A DNA stretch of 64,000 bases from Acidovorax sp. FJL06 (lineage in GTDB: Bacteria; Pseudomonadota; Gammaproteobacteria; Burkholderiales; Burkholderiaceae_C). Positions 10,335 through 18,978 of this stretch are shown here, one piece after another (the first letter of the stretch is position 1; the number at the start of each line of letters is the position of its first letter). The translations under genes and the position numbers were made by a program. The notes under the pieces were generated by a model that worked only from the letters and a program-made list of their open reading frames with translations, did no database searches and was not told the DNA's origin. Where the stretch lies: NCBI RefSeq assembly GCF_003852545.1, contig NZ_QAJR01000015.1, positions 109,282 to 173,281 on the forward strand, read 5' to 3'.

Positions 10335-11125
10335 GAACCATCACCGTCAACCGCTACGTCACGCCGCTGCGTGAAGGTGGCTCCATGCCCGCCATCGTCG
10401 AGGGCGACGAGCTGGGCACCTACGTGCTCAAGTTCCGTGGTGCAGGGCAGGGCGTGCGCGCGCTCCTGGCCGAGATCATCGCGGGCGGCATGGCCCGCGC
10501 CCTGGGCCTGCCCGTGCCCGAGATCGTGCTGGCCCAGCTGGACACCGCCTTGGCGCAAACCGAGCCCGACCCCGAGATCCAGGACCTGGTCCGCGCCAGC
10601 GGTGGCCTGAACGTGGGGCTGGACTACCTCTCGGGCGCGCTCAACTTCGACCCGGCGGTGGATGTCGTGTCGGATGATTTCGCGTCGCGCCTCGTGTGGT
10701 TCGACGCGCTGGTGGGCAATGTGGACCGCACCGCGCGCAACACCAACCTGCTCATGTGGCACCGCCAGCCCTGGCTCATCGACCATGGTGCGGCGCTGAC
10801 CTTTCACCATGCCTGGAACGGCGTGGTGGCCCTGCCCGCCAAACCCTTCGCACCGATTGCCGACCATGTGCTGCTGGCCCAGGCCACGGCCTTGATGGAC
10901 GTGGATGCCGAGCTGGCCGCGCGCCTCACACCTGAAGTGGTCATGGGCATCCTGGCCGAGGTACCCGACGAGTTTCTGGCGCTGGCTGGGGCCGAGCATG
11001 CCGAAGGCCCGCTGTCGGTGCCCGCGAGCCACCGCCAGGCCTATGTGGACTACTTCTGCGCGCGCCTGGCCGGGCGGGAGGCCTGGGTGGGCGCGGTGAA
11101 AGGAACCATCGATGCACGCGCCTGA
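10331..11125 (+). CDS. HipA-like kinase-domain protein
   Basis: The GTG at 10331 overlaps the cobC stop. The 264-residue product resembles the small HipA-like (HipA_2) kinase proteins: an N-terminal lobe (YVLKFRGAGQG), then DALVGNVDRTARNTNLL and PWLIDHGAAL. The last two look like the catalytic-loop Asp/Asn and the metal-binding Asp of the HipA/protein-kinase fold. No HipB-like HTH partner is present; instead a DUF3037 protein follows with a 14-base overlap. In other bacteria this pair is recurrent but its function is unknown to me. Its role inside a cobalamin operon is unexplained. Confidence 0.8.
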   Translation: MRTITVNRYVTPLREGGSMPAIVEGDELGTYVLKFRGAGQGVRALLAEIIAGGMARALGLPVPEIVLAQLDTALAQTEPDPEIQDLVRASGGLNVGLDYLSGALNFDPAVDVVSDDFASRLVWFDALVGNVDRTARNTNLLMWHRQPWLIDHGAALTFHHAWNGVVALPAKPFAPIADHVLLAQATALMDVDAELAARLTPEVVMGILAEVPDEFLALAGAEHAEGPLSVPASHRQAYVDYFCARLAGREAWVGAVKGTIDARA

Positions 11126-11504
11126 GGTGTACGACTACGCCATCGTGCGCGTGGTGCCGCGCGTGGAGCGCGAGGAATTCATCAACGCGGGCGTGATCCT
11201 CTCGTGCCAGCGCACCGGCTTTCTGCAGGCCGCCATGGCGCTCGACGAGGCCCGCCTGCTGGCCATGGACCCGCAGGCCGACATCGACACCGTGCGCCGC
11301 CACCTGGCGGCCATCGTGGCCATCTGTGCGGGCGATCCGGGCTGCGGGCCCATTGCCCAGCTGCCCTACCGCTCACGCTTTCACTGGCTCACCGCCAAGC
11401 GCAGCGCCATCATCCAGACATCCCCCGTGCACACCGGCCGCTGCACCGATGCGGCGGCCGCGCTCGAACACATCATGGACCGCATGGTCCGCCCACTGCC
11501 TTGA
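11112..11504 (+). CDS. DUF3037 family protein
   Basis: This 130-residue protein begins with YDYAIVRVVPRVEREEFINAGVIL, a pattern I recognise as DUF3037, and has HWLTAKRSAIIQTSPVHTG later. The start lies 14 bases inside the preceding HipA-like gene, and its stop shares bases with the TTG proposed as the cobQ start. No catalytic residues can be assigned. The tight coupling to the kinase-like gene suggests the two proteins act together. Confidence 0.8.
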   Translation: MHAPEVYDYAIVRVVPRVEREEFINAGVILSCQRTGFLQAAMALDEARLLAMDPQADIDTVRRHLAAIVAICAGDPGCGPIAQLPYRSRFHWLTAKRSAIIQTSPVHTGRCTDAAAALEHIMDRMVRPLP

Positions 11505-12994
11505 CTGAAAAATCTGCTTCCACGTTGGCCCGTTGCGTGATGGTGCTGGGCACCACCAGCGGCGCGGGCAAAAGCTGGCTTACCACCGCGCTGTGCCGCC
11601 ACTACAGCAACCTGGGCCTGCGGGTTGCGCCGTTCAAGGCGCAGAACATGAGCAACAACGCGCGCGTGGTGTCGGGCCCCGGCGGCAGCCTGGGCGAGAT
11701 CGGCAGCGCACAGTATTTCCAGGCCCTCGCGGCCCGCGCCGAGCCCGAGGTGCGCATGAACCCGCTGCTGCTCAAGCCCGAGGCTGACACCCACAGCCAG
11801 GTGGTGCTGATGGGCCAGGTGAGCGCTGAGCTGACCGCCATGCCCTGGCGCGGCCGCAGCGAAAAGGTGTGGCCGCAGATCGCCGCTGCGCTCGATGCGC
11901 TGCGCGCCGAGAACGATGTGGTCGTCATTGAAGGCGCGGGCTCGCCCGCCGAGATCAACCTGCATGCCAGCGACATCGTGAATATGCGCGTGGCCCGCCA
12001 TGCCGACGCGCGCTGCCTGCTGGTGACCGACATTGACCGGGGCGGTGCGTTTGCCCACCTCTACGGCACCTGGGCGCTGCTGCCCGAGGAGGAGCGCGCG
12101 CTGATCCATGGCTTTGTGCTCAACAAGTTCCGTGGCGACGCCAGCCTGCTGGCCCCGGCGCCGCAGATGCTGCATCAGCTCGCCGGCGTGCCCACCGTGG
12201 CCACCATTCCCATGCAGTGGCGCCATGGCTTGCCCGAAGAAGATGGTGTGTTTGATGACCGCAGCACCGCAGCAGGCGCCGTGCACACCACGGTGGCCGT
12301 GGTGGCCTACCCGCGTATCAGCAACCTCGATGAATTCCAGCCCCTCAAGAACGTGCCCGGCGTGCGCCTGCTGTGGGTGCGCAGCCCGGCCGACATCGGG
12401 GGGCTGAAGCCCACCGACTGGGTGGTGCTTCCTGGCTCCAAATCCACCGCCGCCGACCTGGCCTGGCTGCGCGCGCAGGGCCTGGACCAGGCCATTGCCC
12501 ACCACGCGGGGCGGGGCGGTACTGTGCTGGGCGTGTGTGGCGGCCTGCAGATGCTGGGCGAGGCGCTTATCGACACGGCGGGCATCGACGGCAATGCGCC
12601 GGGCCTGGGCCTGCTGCCCCTGGTCACCACCTTCGAGGTGGCCAAGACCGTGCAGCGCACGCAGGCGCAGTTTGGCGCGGTGCGGGGCGCCTGGGCTGCA
12701 CTTGCAGATGTGTCCGTCATGGGCTACGAAATCCACCACGGCCAGACGGCCCAGCACCCGGCCATGGCCGCCAAGGGCGATGTGGCGCGCGAGGTCATCC
12801 CCGGCATCGCCTGGCAAAACCCGGCGGGCAATGTGCTGGGCGTGTACCTGCACGGTCTGTTCGAGGATGCCGCCGTGCTGCACGCGCTGTTTGGGGCCCA
12901 GGTGCCCACGCTGGACAGCGTGTTTGACGGCCTTGCGGGTTTCCTTGGCACCAGCTTCACACCGGGTGTGCTGGATGCGCTGGTGGCACAGTAG
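11501..12994 (+). CDS. cobQ: Cobyric acid synthase
   Basis: Homology begins at once (CVMVLGTTSGAGKSW, a dethiobiotin-synthetase-like P-loop), which requires a start upstream of the ATG at 11540. TTG at 11501 overlaps the DUF3037 stop (TTGA) and gives 497 residues, the normal length. A GATase domain follows with GVCGGLQMLG (nucleophile Cys) and a C-terminal YLHGLF segment. The enzyme amidates adenosylcobyrinic a,c-diamide at four positions with glutamine and ATP. It is the last gene of the overlapping forward series starting at the PepSY gene. Confidence 0.95.
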   Translation: MTEKSASTLARCVMVLGTTSGAGKSWLTTALCRHYSNLGLRVAPFKAQNMSNNARVVSGPGGSLGEIGSAQYFQALAARAEPEVRMNPLLLKPEADTHSQVVLMGQVSAELTAMPWRGRSEKVWPQIAAALDALRAENDVVVIEGAGSPAEINLHASDIVNMRVARHADARCLLVTDIDRGGAFAHLYGTWALLPEEERALIHGFVLNKFRGDASLLAPAPQMLHQLAGVPTVATIPMQWRHGLPEEDGVFDDRSTAAGAVHTTVAVVAYPRISNLDEFQPLKNVPGVRLLWVRSPADIGGLKPTDWVVLPGSKSTAADLAWLRAQGLDQAIAHHAGRGGTVLGVCGGLQMLGEALIDTAGIDGNAPGLGLLPLVTTFEVAKTVQRTQAQFGAVRGAWAALADVSVMGYEIHHGQTAQHPAMAAKGDVAREVIPGIAWQNPAGNVLGVYLHGLFEDAAVLHALFGAQVPTLDSVFDGLAGFLGTSFTPGVLDALVAQ

Positions 12995-13025
12995 GAGGCT
13001 GGCCACCGTGGCGCATCGCAGTCCT

Positions 13026-13781
13026 TCACACCCGTTCGCAGTGGCAGGCGAGGGTGGTGTATGGAAAGCGCACGGTGCCTTGCCCGCGCAGGGCAGGGTG
13101 GTCGGCAATGAGTGCCTCGATCTGTGCGCGCACTTTGGCACGCTCCGCATCGGGCAGCGCAGCAATGAAGCTCACCGACATGAAGCGGTCCACGATGACC
13201 TGCTGCGGCGGCCCCACATGTTCGTGCGGCAGGCGCGTCTCCACCAACGGACTGAAGCCGGGGTGCGGAAAGGGCTTGCGCCAGTCGCCCTTGTAGAAGC
13301 GCGGCGCATCGCCTTCGTAGGGCGTGATGATCGCGGTGAGCGCGGCCACCCAGTCCACCGATTCATCGCGCACGTTCCACACCAGGCCGAGCTTGCCACC
13401 CGGGCGCAGCACGCGGTGGAATTCGTCCAGAACCTCGCTGGTGGCAAACCAGTGGAACGCCTGCGCGCAGACCACGGCATCGAGTGCGCCGGACGGCAGC
13501 GGCATGGCCTGCGCCGTGCCCGCGACGGCGCGCACCGTGGGCAACTGCAGTGCGTCGATCCTGGCGCGCATGGCGTCCACGGGCTCCACGCCCACCACCG
13601 TGGCCCCGGTGGCTGCGAGCAGCGCGGTGAACTTGCCCGTGCCCGCACCCACATCGGCCACCTGGCGGCCGGGGGCCAGGCCCAAGGTTTGCGCCAGCCA
13701 GGCCGACAGCGCTGCCGGGTAGTCCGGCCGGCCGCGCGCGTAGGCCTGGGCCTCTTTTGTGAAACCCTGCTGTGCCGCCAT
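13026..13781 (-). CDS. Class I SAM-dependent methyltransferase
   Basis: The 251-residue form starts at the ATG complementary to 13779-13781 (MAAQQGFTKEAQ). A further in-frame ATG ending at 13817 would overlap the cobT start. Motif I reads VADVGAGTGKFT and a later AQAFHWF segment is typical of the UbiE/YcgJ-like group of small-molecule methyltransferases. The gene is reversed relative to the cobalamin genes on either side, between cobQ and cobT. No corrinoid-specific feature is visible, so a link to cobalamin is not implied. Confidence 0.85.
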   Translation of the reverse strand: MAAQQGFTKEAQAYARGRPDYPAALSAWLAQTLGLAPGRQVADVGAGTGKFTALLAATGATVVGVEPVDAMRARIDALQLPTVRAVAGTAQAMPLPSGALDAVVCAQAFHWFATSEVLDEFHRVLRPGGKLGLVWNVRDESVDWVAALTAIITPYEGDAPRFYKGDWRKPFPHPGFSPLVETRLPHEHVGPPQQVIVDRFMSVSFIAALPDAERAKVRAQIEALIADHPALRGQGTVRFPYTTLACHCERV

Positions 13782-13815
13782 GTGCACGGCATTTTTTGAT
13801 GTGTTCTCTACCACC

Positions 13816-14880
13816 ATGACCGTACCTTTCACTCTTCCATCCATTGACGACCTGCATGATGCCGCGTTGGCCGGCCGCCTGCAGCACGCGATCGACTTCA
13901 AGACCAAGCCCCTGGGCTCATTGGGCCTGCTGGAGCGCCTGGCGCTGCGCCTGGGCCTGATTTTGGGCAGCGAAGCCCCGGCGCTGCAGGCGCCCCAGAT
14001 GCTGGTGTGCGCGGGCGACCACGGCCTGGCGGCGCGGGGGGTTTCGGCCTTTCCGAGCGACGTGACCTGGCAGATGGTCGAGAACTTCCTGGCCGGCGGC
14101 GCCGCCGTGAGCGTGCTCGCGCGCCAGCATGGCCTGGGCCTCACGGTGGTGGACTGCGGCGTGGCCAAGCCCATCGCCGCGCGCGATGCCGCGCCCGGCC
14201 AGCCGCGCCTGCTGCTGCGCAAGGTGGCGCTGGGCACGCAGGATGCATCGGCCGGCCCCGCGATGACGGCAGAGCAATGCGCCCAGGCGCTGGCCAACGG
14301 CATGGAGGTGGTGCGTGGCCTGCCGGGCAACGCCCTGCTGCTGGGCGAGATGGGGATCGGCAACACCTCGGTGGCCTCGCTGCTGCTCGCGCGCCTGGCC
14401 GGCCTGCCGCTGGCCGAGGTGACGGGGGCTGGAACGGGCCTGGATGCCGCCGGCATAGAGCGCAAGCGCGCCGTGCTGCAGCAGGCGCTGGATGCCAATG
14501 CCGGCGCCACCAGCCCGCTGGACGCACTGGCCGCCCTGGGCGGCTACGAGGTCGCCACGCTGGTGGGTGCGGTGCTGCAGGCTGCCGCCGAGCGGCGCGT
14601 GATTGTGGTGGATGGGTTCATCACCAGCGCCGCCGTGCTGGTGGCCAGCCGCTTGGCGCCGGCCGTGCTGCAGCGCTGCGTGTTTGCGCACCGCTCGGGC
14701 GAGCGCGGCCACACCTTGATGCTGGCGCAGATGCAGGCCGAGCCGCTGCTGGATTTGGGCCTGCGCCTGGGCGAGGGCTCGGGCGCGGCGCTGGCCTGGC
14801 CACTGCTGCAGTCGGCCTGTGCGGTGCTGGCCGAGATGGCGAGCTTTGAATCGGCCGGTGTGGCCACCCAGTCGGCCTGA
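13816..14880 (+). CDS. cobT: Nicotinate-nucleotide--dimethylbenzimidazole phosphoribosyltransferase
   Basis: The 354-residue protein contains the family hallmarks GEMGIGNTS, VTGAGTGLDAAG and the C-terminal LGEGSGAALA, whose Glu corresponds to the catalytic base of Salmonella CobT. It makes alpha-ribazole phosphate for the lower ligand of cobalamin. I chose the ATG at 13816, which gives the usual N-terminus (LPSIDDLHDAALAGRLQHAID). It shares the bases CATG with the furthest-upstream possible start of the reverse methyltransferase gene, so almost no room is left for separate promoters. No cobS or cobU follows within the window. Confidence 0.93.
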   Translation: MTVPFTLPSIDDLHDAALAGRLQHAIDFKTKPLGSLGLLERLALRLGLILGSEAPALQAPQMLVCAGDHGLAARGVSAFPSDVTWQMVENFLAGGAAVSVLARQHGLGLTVVDCGVAKPIAARDAAPGQPRLLLRKVALGTQDASAGPAMTAEQCAQALANGMEVVRGLPGNALLLGEMGIGNTSVASLLLARLAGLPLAEVTGAGTGLDAAGIERKRAVLQQALDANAGATSPLDALAALGGYEVATLVGAVLQAAAERRVIVVDGFITSAAVLVASRLAPAVLQRCVFAHRSGERGHTLMLAQMQAEPLLDLGLRLGEGSGAALAWPLLQSACAVLAEMASFESAGVATQSA

Positions 14881-14890
14881 AGTGAAACAC

Positions 14891-14999
14891 CCCCTGAGTC
14901 GCTTCGCGCCTTCCCCCTCTCTCGCTTCGCGGGAGGGGGACGCCCCCAGCGCGGCGGGGCAGCCCTTGCCCGGGGGCGCTGGCTTGGGCCGCGCCGGTT
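14891..14999. repeat. Dispersed repeat, family B, copy 1
   Basis: This stretch between the convergent cobT and GGDEF genes aligns by eye with 18979-19124. Shared blocks are CTGAGNCGCTNCGCGCCTTC, CCCTCTCTCG, GGGAGGGGGACG, CCCAGCGC and GGCCGCGCCGGTT. The core folds as a hairpin (ccctctctcgc ttc gcgggaggggg). It is non-coding on inspection and could act as a terminator or extragenic palindrome. Confidence 0.7.
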
Positions 15000-15064
15000 G
15001 CATCAGTTGCGGGTGGCGCAGCGCCATGGATAACTGATACGGATTTGCGGTCAGTTGCTCACTG

Positions 15065-15116
15065 CCGTTCGGGCTGAGCCTGTCGAAGCCTCGCGCGGCG
15101 CTTGGACAGGCTCAGG
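15065..15116. repeat. Hairpin repeat, family C, copy 1
   Basis: A perfect 11-bp inverted repeat, CTGAGCCTGTC (15074-15084) and GACAGGCTCAG (15105-15115), preceded by CGTTCGGG. It overlaps the last codons of the GGDEF gene and lies between convergent genes. A related, more degenerate copy sits at 29577-29642. Confidence 0.65.
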
Positions 15117-16245
15117 CCACCACGGTCCGGTTGCGCCCCTCGTGCTTGGCACGGTACAGGGCCGCATCGGCGCGGGAGAGCATGGTATCCAGCGTTTCAT
15201 GGCCGCCGGTCCAGCTGGTCAGCCCGATGCTGACCTGGCAATCCAGCGCATGGCCCGTGGCCAGCGTGGCGTGGATGCGCTGGGCCACGCTGGTGGCCGC
15301 CGCCATGTCGGCGCCCGGCAGCAGCACCAGAAACTCCTCGCCCCCGTAGCGCCCCAGCCGGTCTGCGCGGCGCAGCACCTGGCGCGTGCGCTCAGCAAAA
15401 TGCACCAGCACCGCATCGCCGTGCTGGTGGCCCCGGGTGTCGTTCACGGCCTTGAAGTTGTCCAGGTCCACCATCATGATCGACGGGCCATGGCCGTAGC
15501 GCTGGGCGCGTTCCAGTTCGTCCTCGCAGCGCTGCAGCAGCGCGCGGCGGTTGAGCGTGCCCGTGAGCGAGTCGTGCGTGGCCAGGTGCTCCAGCTCGGT
15601 GCGCAGGCGGTCTGTGGCCATGAGCACCGCGCCGATGGAGAGCATGAGCACCGTGAGCACATAGGCCCCGATGTACAGCGTCTGGAACCACGATGGCTCC
15701 ATCAGGTCGCCACCGCCCTTGCCGGTCAGGATGGACGCCAGCCGCAGGGCCAGCACCGCCATGTGCAAGACCAGCACCACCTCCACCAGCCGCACCGGAA
15801 AGTTGTGCCCGCCATGGCGCAGCATGAAGCGCAGCTGCGCGGCATAGATGACGCCCATCAGTACAGAAAAGAAGCCCACCCGCAGCGCGTAGTCGGGAAT
15901 CCAGTAGGTAAGCACCACAAACACCACGGTGCTGCCTGCCAGGACCCAGCCCCAGAATCGCCGGTCAAAGGGCTGGCCCAGAAAGCTGCACGTGCCCATG
16001 TAGTAGACGAGGGTGCCCATCACCAGCAACTGGTTGGCGAGCACCAGGCTGAGCAAATCCGGTATGGCGTTGCGCGCACCAAAAAGCACCGTGGACACCA
16101 GCCACAGCAGCGGTGCCGCTGCCCAGGCCCCCACCCCTCGGATGGATGGCGGGTAGTAGCGCCGCATGAACAGCAGAACGATGGCCATGATGGCGGACAT
16201 GAAGCCCGCCATGGCGATCATGGAGCGTGGGTCGAGGTTCGTCAT
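15112..16245 (-). CDS. Membrane-bound GGDEF diguanylate cyclase
   Basis: The 377-residue protein has about six to seven hydrophobic segments in its first 210 residues and a C-terminal GGDEF domain starting near HDSLTGTLNRRALL. The active site reads GGEEF near residue 299. A product-inhibition I-site, RRAD, lies exactly five residues before it, so both catalysis and feedback inhibition by c-di-GMP look intact. The sensor region is an integral membrane module of unknown ligand. It is transcribed toward cobT and divergent from the ABC operon; the family C hairpin overlaps its 3' end. Confidence 0.92.
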   Translation of the reverse strand: MTNLDPRSMIAMAGFMSAIMAIVLLFMRRYYPPSIRGVGAWAAAPLLWLVSTVLFGARNAIPDLLSLVLANQLLVMGTLVYYMGTCSFLGQPFDRRFWGWVLAGSTVVFVVLTYWIPDYALRVGFFSVLMGVIYAAQLRFMLRHGGHNFPVRLVEVVLVLHMAVLALRLASILTGKGGGDLMEPSWFQTLYIGAYVLTVLMLSIGAVLMATDRLRTELEHLATHDSLTGTLNRRALLQRCEDELERAQRYGHGPSIMMVDLDNFKAVNDTRGHQHGDAVLVHFAERTRQVLRRADRLGRYGGEEFLVLLPGADMAAATSVAQRIHATLATGHALDCQVSIGLTSWTGGHETLDTMLSRADAALYRAKHEGRNRTVVA

Positions 16246-16456
16246 CCGTGATGGAGAGGAGGGTGGCGCGCCTGCGTAAAGCGTAAGAAATTGTTTCTTC
16301 TGCCCGCTACCAGTATAGCCACGCGTTTGCGGGCTTCCGCTTGATGGGGGATGACCCCGGCGCCATGCTGGAGCGCATCACAAAAGCCTTGGGCATGGGT
16401 CAACAATGGTGCGGGTGGCGCGCCTGGCGGGTGTCCGTGCACGGTGTTAGTGCATT

Positions 16457-16489
16457 TTGTATGCAATGCGATGAAAATATTGTGTACAA
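16457..16489. promoter_or_regulatory. Candidate GntR-family operator pair upstream of the ABC operon
   Basis: Two related near-palindromes, TTGTATGCAA (16457-16466) and TTGTGTACAA (16480-16489), begin 23 bp apart and end about 33 bp before the ATPase start. They resemble FadR-subfamily GntR sites, and a GntR regulator is encoded at the end of the same operon. Nothing else is apparent in the 16246-16521 gap. Confidence 0.4.
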
Positions 16490-16521
16490 AGTTGGCATGG
16501 GCTTTGCGTACGTCCGTGGGC

Positions 16522-17616
16522 ATGTACGCACCTTCCCCTGCCCAGCCCCCGGCCGCCATCGAGATCGTGGCGCTCACCAAGCGCTATGCCGGCGGCAAAC
16601 CCGCCGTGGATGCCATCAACCTGCGCATCGCCAGCGGCAGCTACTGCTGCCTGCTGGGCCCCTCGGGCTGCGGCAAGAGCACCACCTTGCGCATGATCGC
16701 TGGGCACGAGTCGGTGACCAGCGGCGACATCTTGCTGGAGAACCGCAACATCACCGACCTGCCCGCCGCCGCGCGCGGCACGGCCATGATGTTCCAGAGC
16801 TTCGCGTTGTTCCCGCACCTGTCGGCGCTGGACAACGTGGCCTTCAGCCTCAAGATGAAGGGCGTGGCCAAGGCCGAGCGCCAGGCCAAGGCGCGCGACC
16901 TGCTGGAGCGCGTGGCCATGGGCCACCTGGCCGAGCGCAAGCCGGCCGAGCTCTCGGGCGGGCAGCAGCAGCGCGTGGCGCTGGCGCGTGCCCTGATCAC
17001 CCAGCCACGCGTGCTGCTGCTCGATGAGCCGCTGTCCGCACTCGACCCGTTCCTGCGCATCCAGATGCGCGCCGAGCTGCGCCGCTGGCAAAAGGAGCTG
17101 GGCCTGACCTTCATCCACGTGACCCACAGCCAGGAGGAGGCCATGGCCCTGGCCGACACCATGATGGTGATGAACCACGGCGTGATCGAGCAGGTGGGCT
17201 CGCCGCACGAGGTCTACAACCGGCCCGCCAGCGAGTTTGTGGCGCGCTTCATGGGCGGGCACAACGTGATCGACACGCCCGAGGGCAAGGTGGGCGTGCG
17301 CACCGACCACCTGCAGATCGCCCCTGCCCACGCCGAGCTGCCCAGGAGCTCCCAGCACATGCAGGCCGTGGTGACCGACGTGGAGTACCAGGGCACCTAT
17401 GTGCTGCTGGGCCTGCAAAAGCAGGGTGTGGCCCTGTCGGCCAACGCCACGGCGGCCTATTCGGTGATGGTGTCCGAGGCCGCGTTTGCCGCGCAGCCCT
17501 ACCAGGTGGGGCAGGGCGTGCAACTGCACTGGACGCCCGACCAGGCGCACCCGCTCGCCCTGCCTGCTGCTGCATCACCGGTGGTGCTCTCTCCCGCAGT
17601 GGCCGTAGCCGCCTGA
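16522..17616 (+). CDS. ABC transporter ATP-binding protein (PotA-like)
   Basis: Starting at the ATG at 16522 gives 364 residues. The domain order is Walker A GPSGCGKST, Q-loop FQSFALFPHL, signature LSGGQQQRVALARAL, Walker B VLLLDEPLSALD and the switch His in HVTHSQEEAMALAD. A shorter C-terminal TOBE-like domain follows. This is the cytoplasmic motor of the polyamine/iron/sulfate-type importers. The binding protein, two permeases, a regulator and a racemase follow on the same strand, forming one transport operon. The substrate cannot be told from the ATPase. Confidence 0.93.
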   Translation: MYAPSPAQPPAAIEIVALTKRYAGGKPAVDAINLRIASGSYCCLLGPSGCGKSTTLRMIAGHESVTSGDILLENRNITDLPAAARGTAMMFQSFALFPHLSALDNVAFSLKMKGVAKAERQAKARDLLERVAMGHLAERKPAELSGGQQQRVALARALITQPRVLLLDEPLSALDPFLRIQMRAELRRWQKELGLTFIHVTHSQEEAMALADTMMVMNHGVIEQVGSPHEVYNRPASEFVARFMGGHNVIDTPEGKVGVRTDHLQIAPAHAELPRSSQHMQAVVTDVEYQGTYVLLGLQKQGVALSANATAAYSVMVSEAAFAAQPYQVGQGVQLHWTPDQAHPLALPAAASPVVLSPAVAVAA

Positions 17617-17677
17617 CCGCGTCGCCACACATCCCCATTTTTCACCCGTCCCCTTCCGCAACCCAAGGAGTTTTCCC

Positions 17678-18970
17678 ATGTCCGATGCTTCCCGTGCTGA
17701 TTCCCCTGTTGTTGTCTCCGATGCCACTGGCGTGGCGCGCCGCTCGCTGCTCAAGGGCACGGCGGGCATCCTGGCCGCGGGCATGTTCCCGGCCGTGCAT
17801 TCGCAGGAAAAGATCGTGCTGCGCTACCTGGGCACGGCGGTGAACCAGGACAAGGCGATTGCCGAGAAGTTCAAGGCCGACACCGGCATCGAGATCCAGT
17901 ACGTGGCCGTGACCACGGACGACGTGACCAAGCGCGCCGTGACCGCGCCCAACAGCTTCGATCTGATCGACACTGAGTACTTCTCTCTGAAGAAGATCGT
18001 CCCCACGGGCAACCTGAAGGGCATCGACACCAAGCGCATCAAGAACGCTGACAAGATCACCACGCTGTTCACCACCGGCATGGTCAACGGCAAGGCCGTG
18101 GGCGACCAGGGCACGGCGCCCAAGAAGGTGATCTACCTCGAAGGCGAGAAGTCCAAGAAGTTCGCCGCAGCGCCCACGCAGTTCATGAGCCTGATCCCCA
18201 CCGTGTACAACGCCGACACGTTGGGCATCCGCCCCGACCTGATCAAGCGCCCCATCAACTCCTGGGCCGAGCTGCTCAACCCCGAGTTCAAGGGCAAGAC
18301 CGCGATCCTGAACATTCCTTCGATCGGCATCATGGACGCCGCCATGGTGGTCGAGGCCCTGGGCATCTACAAGTACCCCGACAAGGGCAACATGACCAAG
18401 AAGGAGATCGACCTCACGATCAAGACCCTGATCGAAGCCAAGAAGCAGGGCCAGTTCCGCGCGCTGTGGAAGGACTTCAACGAGTCGGTCAACCTCATGG
18501 CATCGGGCGAGGTGGTGATCCAGTCCATGTGGAGCCCGGCCGTCACGGCCGTGCGCACCAAGGGCATCGCCTGCAACTTCCAGCCCCTGAAGGAAGGCTA
18601 CCGCGCCTGGGCCGCGGGTTTCGGCTTGCCGGCCACGCTGTCGGGCCGCAAGCTCGATGGCGCCTATGAGTTCATCAACTGGTTCCTCGACGGCTGGGCC
18701 GGTGCCTACCTGAACCGCCAGGGCTACTACAGCGCCGTGCTGGAGACCGCCAAGTCCAAGATGGAAGCCTACGAGTGGGCCTACTGGATGGAAGGCAAGC
18801 CTGCCACGCAGGACATCAAGAGTCCGAATGGCGATGTGCTGGCCAAGGCCGGTGCAGTGCGCGACGGCGGCAGCTACGAATCGCGCATGGGCGGCATCGC
18901 TTGCTGGAATGCGCTGATGGATGAGAACAACTACATGGTCCAAAAATGGAATGAATTCGTGGCGGCGTAG
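17678..18970 (+). CDS. ABC transporter periplasmic substrate-binding protein (PotD/PotF-like)
   Basis: This is a 430-residue extracytoplasmic binding protein. Its N-terminus carries a Tat-like signal (ARRSLLKG followed by a hydrophobic stretch and AVHSQ), suggesting export folded. The mature part has the two-lobed layout of COG0687-type binding proteins (KFKADTGIEIQYVAVTTDD, NSWAELLNPEFKGKTAILN, EGYRAWAAGFGLPA). A good ribosome-binding site (aaggag) precedes the start. Between this gene and the first permease are 198 bp holding a strong hairpin, which may keep binding-protein mRNA more abundant than permease mRNA. Confidence 0.88.
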   Translation: MSDASRADSPVVVSDATGVARRSLLKGTAGILAAGMFPAVHSQEKIVLRYLGTAVNQDKAIAEKFKADTGIEIQYVAVTTDDVTKRAVTAPNSFDLIDTEYFSLKKIVPTGNLKGIDTKRIKNADKITTLFTTGMVNGKAVGDQGTAPKKVIYLEGEKSKKFAAAPTQFMSLIPTVYNADTLGIRPDLIKRPINSWAELLNPEFKGKTAILNIPSIGIMDAAMVVEALGIYKYPDKGNMTKKEIDLTIKTLIEAKKQGQFRALWKDFNESVNLMASGEVVIQSMWSPAVTAVRTKGIACNFQPLKEGYRAWAAGFGLPATLSGRKLDGAYEFINWFLDGWAGAYLNRQGYYSAVLETAKSKMEAYEWAYWMEGKPATQDIKSPNGDVLAKAGAVRDGGSYESRMGGIACWNALMDENNYMVQKWNEFVAA

Positions 18971-18978
18971 GGGGTGCA

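Noticed and set aside
15055-16251. A 398-codon forward frame over the GGDEF gene
   Set aside because: It is the shadow of the reverse GGDEF gene, whose active-site and membrane features are clear.
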